This document shows positions 47,229 through 53,989 of a stretch of 64,000 nt of DNA, piece after piece. This DNA comes from Roseovarius salincola. GTDB lineage: Bacteria; Pseudomonadota; Alphaproteobacteria; Rhodobacterales; Rhodobacteraceae. Numbering within the stretch: the first letter of the stretch is position 1; every line of letters starts with the position of its first letter. The stretch lies in assembly GCF_026891095.1 (NCBI RefSeq), contig NZ_JAPTNL010000003.1, positions 248,001 through 312,000 of the forward strand, read 5' to 3'. The notes under the pieces are model-generated. The model did no database searches and was not told the DNA's origin. It saw only the letters and a program-made list of their open reading frames with translations. The position numbers were made by a program, and so were the translations under genes.

Positions 47229-47567
47229 TCAGGAAATGCGGGACAGCGCGCGGTCGCGCAGCGACGCAAAATAGCTATCGTCCGCGACAAGGCCATTGCC
47301 CTCGGCAATCGCCTTGCGCCCGGCCTCCAGCCGCCGGTTGATCTCCAGCTGTGCCATCAGCGCATCGAGTACGGAACGTTTGCCCTCTGCCACCTCGGCC
47401 TTGAGCGGGTCAGCCAGGAAAGCATCCGCCAAAGCCTGAACATCCTGCATCGAGAACATTGCGGCGATCTCGCGGTTGTTCTTCGTCACCATCACCGGCT
47501 CACGGTGGGTCGCCTCCAGAAGGCGGCCAAAGCTGTTCTTGGCCTCAACGGCCGTCACGGTTTTCAT
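47229..47567 (-). CDS. Phd/YefM-family antitoxin
   Basis: 112 residues. KTVTAVEAKNSFGRLLEATH followed by REPVMVTKNNREIAAMFSMQ is the Phd/YefM DNA-binding fold. The C-terminal half is longer than in small YefM proteins and should bind the toxin. ATG at 47567 has GCGAG at good spacing; ATG at 47573 is also in frame. Confidence 0.85.
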   Translation of the reverse strand: MKTVTAVEAKNSFGRLLEATHREPVMVTKNNREIAAMFSMQDVQALADAFLADPLKAEVAEGKRSVLDALMAQLEINRRLEAGRKAIAEGNGLVADDSYFASLRDRALSRIS

Positions 47568-47790
47568 GGTCATACTCGCAGGGGTTACAAGCTATCACTG
47601 GACTGTATAGCCAGAATGGCTTGTTTTGCAAGTTTTTGAGTGTCGAACCTTGGATGCGTTCCCGCTTGCCGCAATCTGGCCCCAAGGATAATCCAGTTTC
47701 CCCCTCGGCGCTGTCATCTGACCCAAACGCCCCGTACCGACAAGCGGGGCAGATACGCCGCGACGGCGCAATGTGGTGGGCTGCCTTGGG

Positions 47791-47890
47791 GATGGCGGGC
47801 CCGACGGCCCGCCCCCGGGATCAGTCTTCGACGACCGCGGCCGCGGCGCGGCGGCGCTCGTCGTGGCTGACGTCGTCGAAGCTCTCGGCG
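47791..47890 (-). repeat. ssb 3' end and flank (copy 2 of the duplicated segment)
   Basis: 100 bases matching 46646-46744 with scattered substitutions. This copy contains the true ssb stop codon. Direct orientation of both copies suggests a duplication when the toxin-antitoxin block was inserted, or recombination between two related ssb regions. Confidence 0.85.
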
Positions 47891-48174
47891 GCGAGGGTGA
47901 CACCGTAGACGGTGGTGCCGTCCTGAGCCTCCCACTGGCTCTGACGGATCGTCCCGCGCGCGTGGACGATATCGCCGGGGCGGACGTTGGCCTTGGCCCA
48001 GGTGATGGCCGCCTCGTTGAACAGGGTCACCTCGTTCCAGAAGGCGTTGGGCTGGAAGTTGCCCTGCTCGTCCTTGCGGCCGTACTCAGCGGCGATGCTG
48101 ATGCGCAGGGTCGGGCCGACCTCCTTGAGTTTGCCAACCCGGCCGATGATTTGGAATTCGCTGAAGCTCCGCAT
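47821..48174 (-). CDS. ssb: single-stranded DNA-binding protein of the leading region
   Basis: 117 residues with an OB-fold: FQIIGRVGKLKEVGPTLRIS, FQPNAFWNEVTLFNEAAITW, VRPGDIVHARGTIRQSQWEA. It is shorter than chromosomal SSB (about 170-180 residues) and lacks the DDDIPF tail that recruits partner proteins, ending instead in AAAAVVED. Conjugative elements often carry their own ssb to protect entering DNA. Its position between oriT and ardC fits a leading region. Confidence 0.85.
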   Translation of the reverse strand: MRSFSEFQIIGRVGKLKEVGPTLRISIAAEYGRKDEQGNFQPNAFWNEVTLFNEAAITWAKANVRPGDIVHARGTIRQSQWEAQDGTTVYGVTLAAESFDDVSHDERRRAAAAVVED

Positions 48175-48606
48175 GATCTCATCTCCTTTTCAATGCGTGG
48201 TTCGATGGGAAACGCCCGGGCCGGGACGGGCTGCGATCCACTGCAAAATCGGAGGGTTCGCGGCGCGGAAACCGATTTTGTGGTTGAAGGGCGTGGCACC
48301 GCCGCGCCCGGTCGCCAAAGCCTGGCCCGCGCCAAAGGTCGCGTTTTGAGAACTCCGCAGAAAAGGTGGGGCCCAGATCGGCATGCGCGCGTCAGACGTC
48401 CAAATCGGCCGGGTGCTATGACCAGTGGTCGGCATCTCCAGCAAAGACATTCGCGCGCCTCGACCAAGAACAGGGCATACCAGCCAAGGCCTGAGAACGA
48501 CCGGGATCCATGAGACAAGGCGGCCCGGACCGAGGCGGAGCAGTCCGGGCCGGAGCAGCGACCAAGACCCCGGGCAGACCGGTCTCGATCGCAGGCAGAG
48601 CCGGCG
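48175..48606. other. ssb leader region with a 9-bp inverted repeat
   Basis: 432 GC-rich bases with no convincing gene. CAAAATCGG (48244-48252) and CCGATTTTG (48272-48280) form a perfect stem with a 19-base loop, 70 bases upstream of ssb. Such a hairpin could be a regulatory element or part of a single-strand promoter. Weak short matches to the other leading-region blocks are seen but are not convincing. Confidence 0.5.
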
Positions 48607-48924
48607 TCAGGGCTTGTGGCTGTCAATCCAGCGGCTCAGCATCTGCCGATCCTGAAAGCATTCGTCTGGAACATTGGTGCGCTTGATCGCGGCGAGGCGC
48701 TCCGCGAAGGCAACCTGCTTTGACGTGGGACGGCGCGCCGCGTCTGAGGCTTGGGCGCTCGCCTTCTGCGCATCGATCCACCGCGACAAGGCCCTGCGGT
48801 CCTGCTGCGCTTGCCAGGGCAAGATCGCATTGGTCTGTATTGCAAGCTGACGCGCATAGAGAATTTGCTTTTCCGTCGGCGGCAAGGTGCCCGGCGCGGG
48901 CATCATGGTGGCTGTATCAGACAT
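48607..48924 (-). CDS. protein of two tandem 40-residue repeats, unknown function
   Basis: 105 residues. Two copies of one unit follow each other: PPTEKQILYARQLAIQTNAI...RRALSRWIDAQK and RPTSKQVAFAERLAAIKRTN...RQMLSRWIDSHK. The shared pattern is T-x-K-Q-hydrophobic-x-x-A-x-x-L-A, then LSRWID. The units look like small helical hairpins, possibly DNA- or protein-binding (similar to DUF3072-type repeats; uncertain). GAGGAG precedes the ATG at 48924. Confidence 0.6.
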   Translation of the reverse strand: MSDTATMMPAPGTLPPTEKQILYARQLAIQTNAILPWQAQQDRRALSRWIDAQKASAQASDAARRPTSKQVAFAERLAAIKRTNVPDECFQDRQMLSRWIDSHKP

Positions 48925-49163
48925 CGGGGCAGCTCCTCTGTTGATGCGCCAAAACTGGAACAAAGCATGATCAAAGTCAAGTATGTTGTGCCTCTCCACC
49001 AAATCTACGCAACATATAGTGTCGCCACTTGACGCCTCACCGTCTGACGCGGTCGCCAGCGTGCGACGCGCCGGTCCGGTCGGCGGGCGGGCCCGCCCCG
49101 CATGCCGACAGGACAAAATTTTGCGCTCCGCACCGCCAGCAGCGGGCCGGCGGTGCGCTCGGG

Positions 49164-49505
49164 TCAGTGGCTCCAGTGCTCCGTGCCAGCGCGGGTCACG
49201 AAGAGTTTCCGGCCATACATCCGCACCGGCCGCGTGCTGCCATCGCTGCATTCCACATGGCCGCAATTGCCGTCATACTGTGGATGCTCCGGCCACTCCG
49301 CGCGGGTGCTGAAGCCGGTGACGTTGTAGCACCACGGGCCGGGCGTCGCCGGACCCGGCGCATAGGTGAACACACCCGTCGCGGGGTCGTAGTCCTCAAG
49401 CACGCGCGCAAACTCTCGCGCGACACGCCACCCGTTTATCTCTCCGACCTGCCAGCCAGTGCCATCCGGACGGCGCAAGTCCTGAACGATCCGCACTCTG
49501 GTCAT
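49164..49505 (-). CDS. hypothetical protein of the leading region
   Basis: 113 residues, strand-rich and Trp-rich (DGTGWQVGEINGWRVAREFA, TPGPWCYNVTGFSTRAEWPE). Two cysteines, no membrane segment. It is the last of four genes with overlapping stops and starts (50225 to 49164) read toward oriT. No known family. Genes at this place in other conjugative elements include SOS inhibitors and anti-restriction proteins. Confidence 0.55.
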   Translation of the reverse strand: MTRVRIVQDLRRPDGTGWQVGEINGWRVAREFARVLEDYDPATGVFTYAPGPATPGPWCYNVTGFSTRAEWPEHPQYDGNCGHVECSDGSTRPVRMYGRKLFVTRAGTEHWSH

Positions 49506-49720
49506 GCCTGCCCCTCCTGCTCAGAGGGGGCGACAAAGAACTGATCCGGCTGGCCATTGAGTCGCGTGCCGCTCCGGTCGGTCAGCCCGATGGTGTCGCC
49601 ATTCCGGATGAACACGATCAGGTATTGCCCAAGACGGTCACAAATAACGCGGTAGCCCGGGTTGGCCCAGTGGACGCGATGCCTCGCGTCCACGGCTGCC
49701 TTGATCTCCTGCAGGGTCAT
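49502..49720 (-). CDS. small hypothetical protein, leading region
   Basis: 72 residues from MTLQEIKAAVDARHRVHWAN; the middle (YRVICDRLGQYLIVFIRNGD) is strand-rich. ATGA overlaps on both sides. The start at 49720 has GAGGAGG upstream. Unknown family. Confidence 0.6.
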   Translation of the reverse strand: MTLQEIKAAVDARHRVHWANPGYRVICDRLGQYLIVFIRNGDTIGLTDRSGTRLNGQPDQFFVAPSEQEGQA

Positions 49721-49920
49721 CTCAGCGCCTCCTCGAGCATTGCGATGGCCACAAGGCAATCGTCGATGAAAGGGCCCTCCTCTCCTTCAAGATCGTTCAG
49801 CTCCAGCCGGCTCAGGGCGCTGTAAAGCGCGGCCCTGGCCTCCTGCGCGGCGCTGCGCAGGGTAAAGGTATCTTCAAGGCGGGCGGTTGCGAGGTTGTCG
49901 CTGTAATGATCAACGCTCAT
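49717..49920 (-). CDS. small helical hypothetical protein, leading region
   Basis: 67 acidic, helical residues (LRSAAQEARAALYSALSRLE, FIDDCLVAIAMLEEALR). Both ends overlap neighbours by four bases. Acidity and size would suit a DNA-mimic or small inhibitor, which is speculation. Confidence 0.6.
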   Translation of the reverse strand: MSVDHYSDNLATARLEDTFTLRSAAQEARAALYSALSRLELNDLEGEEGPFIDDCLVAIAMLEEALR

Positions 49921-50225
49921 TGCTCTGCTCCCGTCCCGGTCTTCCAGCGCGGGGCGATATCCTTCAGCGCAACGGTGAACGGCGCGAGCTGGTCAAAACC
50001 GTTCGCGTTCCCCACCACCTGCACTATGGCGCGGGCTTCTCCAACCTCGAGGATCTCCACGGCGAATACGCCGCCCATGCCGGACGGCACGACGATCTCC
50101 TTCAGGGCAGACCGGTGCTTGCCGCAAAAGACGCAAGCCGCATAGAGCCCGGCGATGATGTGGCCGCCGGTGGTGCGGTCGCAATCGCAGGTCCAGAATT
50201 GCGGGGGGTGATATGTGTGAGCCAT
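49917..50225 (-). CDS. cysteine-motif hypothetical protein heading a four-gene operon
   Basis: 102 residues. FWTCDCDRTTGGHIIAGLYA and CVFCGKHRSALKEIVVP give four cysteines (CxC and CxxC) that could hold zinc. The ATG at 50225 has GGAGGCC seven bases upstream. The leader of this gene is nearly identical to that of ardC around the start (see repeat elements). Family unknown; position suggests early expression after transfer. Confidence 0.6.
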   Translation of the reverse strand: MAHTYHPPQFWTCDCDRTTGGHIIAGLYAACVFCGKHRSALKEIVVPSGMGGVFAVEILEVGEARAIVQVVGNANGFDQLAPFTVALKDIAPRWKTGTGAEQ

Positions 50226-51197
50226 CTGTGGCCTCCTTCCGATTGACGCGGTCGGCGGGTGCTGCCTTGCCTTCCGCCTTTGGGCTGCGCCTCGGCCAAT
50301 CTGATCTGACCGGAAACGCATGTTTCCGGCGGAACAGAGTGGCTGAGGGCAAAGCCCGACCCACGGCCCGGGAGCGGACAGTCAAAGGATCGCAGACGGG
50401 GATGGTGCGGCCCGCAGGCCTTGGGCCGAGGACACGGTCCCCGGCGAAGACGACGCGCATGCGGCGCTTGTCTTTTGACTTTCCGATCCCGGGATGTTGG
50501 GCGGATCTCTTAAAACAGAAACAGGCCTGCGCGGGGCTGAGCGGGCCAAGGGCCCGTCGAGGCCGCGCGCAGACATTTGCACCATGTCGCCCGTGCGCAT
50601 CAGCGCGGGCTCCACTCTCATCTTGCACGAAGGGGCATCACCCGCATGGGCCGAGACAGCGGCCCGCTGGCTCGGGTCCGGCTGGCCGGACTAGAACCTG
50701 GTCACGGCAGGGACGTGCCACAAGGAATGTCGGCTCTGCGCAGAAAGCGGGTTTTGCAAAGGAGGCCAGCGTCAGCCCCTGGGGTGGCGATCCAGCGTGA
50801 TTTCTATTGCCGGGGCCGGAACAGCACCGAAACCAGGCAACGAACCCAACGCAAATCTTTGCCGCGCGGAATCAAGGCCGAAGGCCGCCGCGCATCGCCG
50901 GGCCGCCCCCCGGCACGGCGATTGGGCTGGTCTTGGTACATCGCATGAATGTCGCGCGCCAGTTGCAGAGATAAACCGCGAAAGCGTTGCCGTCTGATCG
51001 CCGCACCGCGGCCCGTCAATGCGCGGCTTGATCGAGCGTCCGCTCAGAGGCTGACTGCCGTCATCTGACAATTTTTATAGGCCTTTCGAAACACGGCACC
51101 GTCCGCAGCTGCGCACCCACTCTGACCTACCCTTCCAATGGCCGTTCGTTCCTGCCGGCCGCGCCAGATGGCGGCGGCTCCCGCGCGGACAGCGCCG
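50226..51197. other. long non-coding block upstream of the four-gene operon
   Basis: 972 bases with open frames on both strands but no protein that reads as real (Arg/Pro/Gly-rich shadows, no ribosome sites). The part at 50270-50609 is copy 1 of the structured element; the remainder holds nothing I recognise apart from a plus-strand terminator at its right end. Confidence 0.5.
50270..50609 (-). repeat. structured leading-region element, copy 1
   Basis: Shares with 52391-52762 the order: gene leader with GGAGGCC, GGCCGAGGCGCAGCCC, hairpin 1, the CCACTCTGTTCC block (minus strand), hairpin 2 and hairpin 3. Hairpin 1 is CCGGAAAC-GCAT-GTTTCCGG (50310-50329). Hairpin 2 is CGGGCC/GGCCCG (50542-50556). 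Hairpin 3 is CCCGTGC/GCGCGGG around GCATCA (50590-50609). It stands upstream of the four-gene operon. Confidence 0.8.
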
Positions 51198-51245
51198 GTC
51201 CGGTTTGAGGTCGGGCTCGCTCCGGCCTCAAACCGGACAATTTTT
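51198..51245 (+). terminator. strong plus-strand terminator without a visible gene
   Basis: GTCCGGTTTGAGG (51198-51210) and CCTCAAACCGGAC (51226-51238) form a perfect 13-bp stem with a 15-base loop, followed by AATTTTTC. The T-run is on the plus strand, yet no + strand gene is seen in the 970 bases upstream. It may end an untranslated RNA. Confidence 0.7.
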
Positions 51246-51267
51246 CAGCCTTCCGGATGCCCAAGGC

Positions 51268-51293
51268 AAAACCCCCGCCACGGTTGGCGGGGG
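51268..51293 (-). terminator. intrinsic terminator of the ardC operon
   Basis: CCCCCGCCA and TGGCGGGGG pair perfectly with a four-base loop (51272-51293). On the minus strand the stem is followed by TTTT, ten bases after the stop of the zinc-ribbon gene. Confidence 0.85.
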
Positions 51294-51303
51294 CTGCAGC
51301 TGA

Positions 51304-51483
51304 TCAAAGCGTGATCCCGGGTTTGAGGTTTCCGTCCGGGTCCAGCCATCGGCGCGCTTCGGCGCAGTCAAGGCAGATGCAGGTGCCAGCGCCGGCCACC
51401 ACCACGGGAGCCAGGAAGATCACCGGGTTAGACGTGCCGCATTTGCGGCACGTCATTGGGGGCAGGATTGCCGGGGCCGTCAT
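51304..51483 (-). CDS. small zinc-ribbon protein behind ardC
   Basis: 59 residues. MTCRKCGTSN and GTCICLDCAEARRWLD supply CxxC and CxCxxC, fit for one zinc-ribbon. The start overlaps the ardC stop (ATGA). The gene is too short for usual gene finders, but the overlap, the CxxC motifs and the terminator right after it support it. Unknown function; a DNA-binding helper for ArdC is possible. Confidence 0.75.
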   Translation of the reverse strand: MTAPAILPPMTCRKCGTSNPVIFLAPVVVAGAGTCICLDCAEARRWLDPDGNLKPGITL

Positions 51484-52358
51484 GCGGCGGCCTCCTCGCG
51501 GCGGTCGGCGGCGTCCATCAGGAAATCGGCCGCCTTCTGGGCCTCGGACGCGGCGCGGAAGATCGCGCGCTTGTCATCTTTCAAGGCCTGAAGCCAGCTT
51601 TCCACATAGGCCGCGCTCTGATCGAATTCCGGCTCGATGCCGAGCTGCGCGCCAAGGAAACAAGCGCCGATCTCGGCCACCAGCTCCTCGAAGGCATAGG
51701 CCTCGCGGTTGGCGAATTTCTTGATCCGGTCAAGGCGTTTCTCGCTGCCAGTCCAATGGATTGATTCATGGGCAAGGGTCGCAAAATACCCCTTCGCATC
51801 GTGGAACGTCGCCACGGGCGGCATATGGATGTGATCCTTTGCCGGGCTGTAATAGGCGCGCGGCTCGTCGGTGGTCACGATCTCCGCGCCAGTGCGGGCG
51901 AAAAACTCCTCCAGTTCCGGGTCGGCCTCGGTGCCAAGGTCGCAGGCCGGTTCGGGCTGGATATAGTATTCCTCTGACAAGCCCTCGATCTGATCGGCGT
52001 TGAACACGCGATAGGCGCGGGCATAGGGGATCTCCTCCTCCATGCCGGCCTCGTTCTCGCGCTTGAACGTGCCGTATTTGACGACCGTGGCGGATTTCTC
52101 GCTCTTGCAAACCTGCGCGCCAAGTTCCTGCGCCTGCTTGTAGGTCATCCAGCGGCTCGACAGGTAGCCCTGCTTTGCCGCCATTACCCAAAGCATCAGC
52201 ACGTTGATGCCGCGATATTCCTCACCGTTGTGCCGGGTGGGAAAGGCAATGCCGGACGTGCTGCCGGTCCACGGCTTGCGCCATGGCGGCGTGCCAGCCT
52301 CGATTTCAGCGATGATGGTGTCGGTGACATGGGTGTAAACGTCAAACTTCGGTGCCAT
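51480..52358 (-). CDS. ardC: ArdC-type anti-restriction protein
   Basis: 292 residues. The N-terminal ssDNA-binding domain (DUF1738-like: YTHVTDTIIAEIEAGTPPWR, GEEYRGINVLMLWVMAAKQG) is followed by a zincin-like domain with LAHESIHWTG holding HExxH (His197, Glu198, His201) and a further Glu in ELVAEIGACFLGAQLGI. ArdC of plasmid pSa protects entering DNA from host restriction. Start 52358 has GGGAGGCC seven bases upstream. It is in the leading region, where early expression is useful. Confidence 0.92.
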   Translation of the reverse strand: MAPKFDVYTHVTDTIIAEIEAGTPPWRKPWTGSTSGIAFPTRHNGEEYRGINVLMLWVMAAKQGYLSSRWMTYKQAQELGAQVCKSEKSATVVKYGTFKRENEAGMEEEIPYARAYRVFNADQIEGLSEEYYIQPEPACDLGTEADPELEEFFARTGAEIVTTDEPRAYYSPAKDHIHMPPVATFHDAKGYFATLAHESIHWTGSEKRLDRIKKFANREAYAFEELVAEIGACFLGAQLGIEPEFDQSAAYVESWLQALKDDKRAIFRAASEAQKAADFLMDAADRREEAAA

Positions 52359-52390
52359 GTGTGGCCTCCCTTCAAGGTGACGCGAAAGGG

Positions 52391-52762
52391 CCCTTCCCTT
52401 CCGCCGATGGGCTGCGCCTCGGCCACCTGATCTGACCGAATACGCATGTATTCGGCGGAACAGAGTGGGAGAGGGCGAAGCCCGACCCACGGCCCTGAAC
52501 GGGGCTGTCAACCAGCCACATTTGCGAAGAAAATGTCTGCCCCAAAAACCGACGCCAATTTGCGCCGCGAGGAATGGCTCGCTCGCGAGACAGGGGAAAT
52601 TGGCGGCTGCTTTTGGGGATGGCGTGTGGTTGACCGACCCGATCAGGGCTGTTGGGCGGACCAAACAAACACAAAGATGCCTGAGCCGGGGTGAGCGGGC
52701 CATAGGCCCGTCGATCCCCTGCGAAGTCTGCCGCCTCAGCTGCCCGCGCGCATCAGCGCGGG
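52391..52762 (-). repeat. structured leading-region element, copy 2
   Basis: Upstream of ardC. Hairpin 1 is CCGAATAC-GCAT-GTATTCGG (52436-52455); compared with copy 1, two base pairs changed on both sides so that pairing is kept, while the GCAT loop is unchanged. Hairpin 2 is CGGGCC/GGCCCG (52696-52710). Hairpin 3 is CCCGCGC/GCGCGGG around GCATCA (52743-52762). The sequence between hairpins 1 and 2 is largely diverged. Confidence 0.8.
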
Positions 52763-52767
52763 TTCAA

Positions 52768-52791
52768 TAAAAAAGGCACCGCGAGGTGCCC
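52768..52791 (-). terminator. intrinsic terminator of the parA operon
   Basis: GGCACC and GGTGCC with a GCGA loop (52775-52790); on the minus strand the stem is followed by TTTTTTATT. It lies 41 bases after the stop of the RHH gene. Confidence 0.85.
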
Positions 52792-52831
52792 TGAAAAGAT
52801 GTTCTTTTCAAATGTGGGTAAGCTCAAAGCC

Positions 52832-53122
52832 TCATTTGCGGAAGATGCCGGCCTCTTCCTCGAGCTGCTTGATGCGCTGCTCTATAAAATCCTGGATCTC
52901 GGCGCCCATCTTGCGGCCCGTCGCGCTGCAGGCCGTCTTGAAGCGGGTATGCATCGACGCCGGCAGATCAAGGCTCAGCCGTTTCATCGGCTCGGTCGGC
53001 CGTGCCCCAGCGTCCCCATCCACCGGACGATCATGTCCCGCGCCGCCTTGCTCGTAGGCGCTGATCTGGTCATCCGTTGGCGGCTTGGGCTTCGGCGCTG
53101 TTGAAAACGTCTTCTTGGGCAT
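52832..53122 (-). CDS. RHH partner of ParA (ParG/CopG-like)
   Basis: 96 residues. The N-terminal half is disordered and charged; RLSLDLPASMHTRFKTACSA then KMGAEIQDFIEQRIKQLEEE is a ribbon-helix-helix domain. A flexible arm plus an RHH domain beside a small ParA is the layout of ParG-type centromere-binding proteins. It overlaps parA by 53 bases. ATG at 53122 gives MPKKTFSTAP. Confidence 0.7.
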   Translation of the reverse strand: MPKKTFSTAPKPKPPTDDQISAYEQGGAGHDRPVDGDAGARPTEPMKRLSLDLPASMHTRFKTACSATGRKMGAEIQDFIEQRIKQLEEEAGIFRK

Positions 53123-53738
53123 AAGCGTCAATCTCGGTTGTGAGGGTTTCGATTTCGTCAGCCGCGCGGCTCCCCGGCGCCCATTCGAAAATGGTCTGGC
53201 CCATGGTCAGGCTCTCGGCAAACGCGACGCGCTGCTCGATCTCCGCGTCGAGGATTGGGATGCCTGCCTCTGCGGCCATGGTACGGATTTCGCGGCCGAT
53301 CACCGTATTCCCGATTTTGCGGGAAACCACGAACCCACATTTGAGGGTTGGCTTGAAGTCCTGCGCCTCACGGACCTGCGTTACGGTAAGATCCGAGGCC
53401 CACGCCGAGAGGCCTGAAGGCTCGATCGGCAAGACAACGAAGTCCGAGGCGATAATGCAGGAGCGCGCCACCTCTTGGGCGTGGGGCGGCCCATCGATGA
53501 TGGTGTGCGTGTAGTCCGCCGCGAGTTTCAACGCGTCACGCGCCATATTCGCCCGCGCCATGTTTACCACCTGGAACGGCGCCTCCTCGCGCAGGCCGGC
53601 CCAGGTGCTGGCCGAGGCTTGCTTGTCGGCGTCGATCAAAAGCACCTTTCGACCCCTTCTGGCCAACTGCGCCGCTACATTCACGGCCAGCGTGGTTTTG
53701 CCGACGCCGCCTTTCTGATTGAGGAACGAGATGATCAT
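53070..53738 (-). CDS. parA: ParA-family partition ATPase
   Basis: 222-residue Walker-type ATPase. The deviant Walker A box is FLNQKGGVGKTTLAVNVA, Walker A' lies in VLLIDADKQASAS, and TIIDGPPHAQEVARSCIIAS is Walker B. No N-terminal HTH, so it is the short (type Ib, ParF-like) kind. Its role would be segregation of the excised circular form. ATG at 53738; the TTG at 53744 is less likely. Confidence 0.92.
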   Translation of the reverse strand: MIISFLNQKGGVGKTTLAVNVAAQLARRGRKVLLIDADKQASASTWAGLREEAPFQVVNMARANMARDALKLAADYTHTIIDGPPHAQEVARSCIIASDFVVLPIEPSGLSAWASDLTVTQVREAQDFKPTLKCGFVVSRKIGNTVIGREIRTMAAEAGIPILDAEIEQRVAFAESLTMGQTIFEWAPGSRAADEIETLTTEIDAYAQEDVFNSAEAQAANG

Positions 53739-53782
53739 GCGCAAAGACTCTCACAATGCAGGGTATGTGTAAATGTAAAAAC

Positions 53783-53810
53783 CCACATTTGAGCATATAT
53801 AGGAATGTGG
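53783..53810. promoter_or_regulatory. candidate centromere/operator upstream of parA
   Basis: CCACATT (53783-53789) and AATGTGG (53804-53810) are inverted around an AT-rich TGAGCATATATAGG. A further AAATGT lies at 53771-53776. Repeated short boxes upstream of a parA-RHH pair are the usual binding sites of ParG-type proteins. TATATA on the minus strand may be the -10 box. Confidence 0.5.
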
Positions 53811-53989
53811 CAAGAGCTCTTTGGCATGCTCGAAGCCTCTTGGTTTCAGATGGCTTGGGGCTCAGGCACCACCCTGCACCTGCGCGCGGTTCTTGATCGC
53901 TACGGACACTGGAGCAGCAGATGCGCACGTCTTGTGTAAGCGGCTCACTGCAGAGCGGACAAAATCACAGGACTTCAGGCCCAAGATCA

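Noticed and set aside
48190-48450. 86-codon minus-strand frame upstream of ssb
   Set aside because: Overlaps the leader hairpin and reads as Pro/Thr/Arg-rich filler without start signal.
50213-50800. 195-codon plus-strand frame in the long non-coding block
   Set aside because: Arg/Pro/Gly-rich, no ribosome site, and covers the structured element whose stems, not codons, are conserved between the two copies.
50772-51071. 99-codon minus-strand frame
   Set aside because: No ribosome site, shadow-like Arg/Ser/Pro composition and not coupled to any neighbour.
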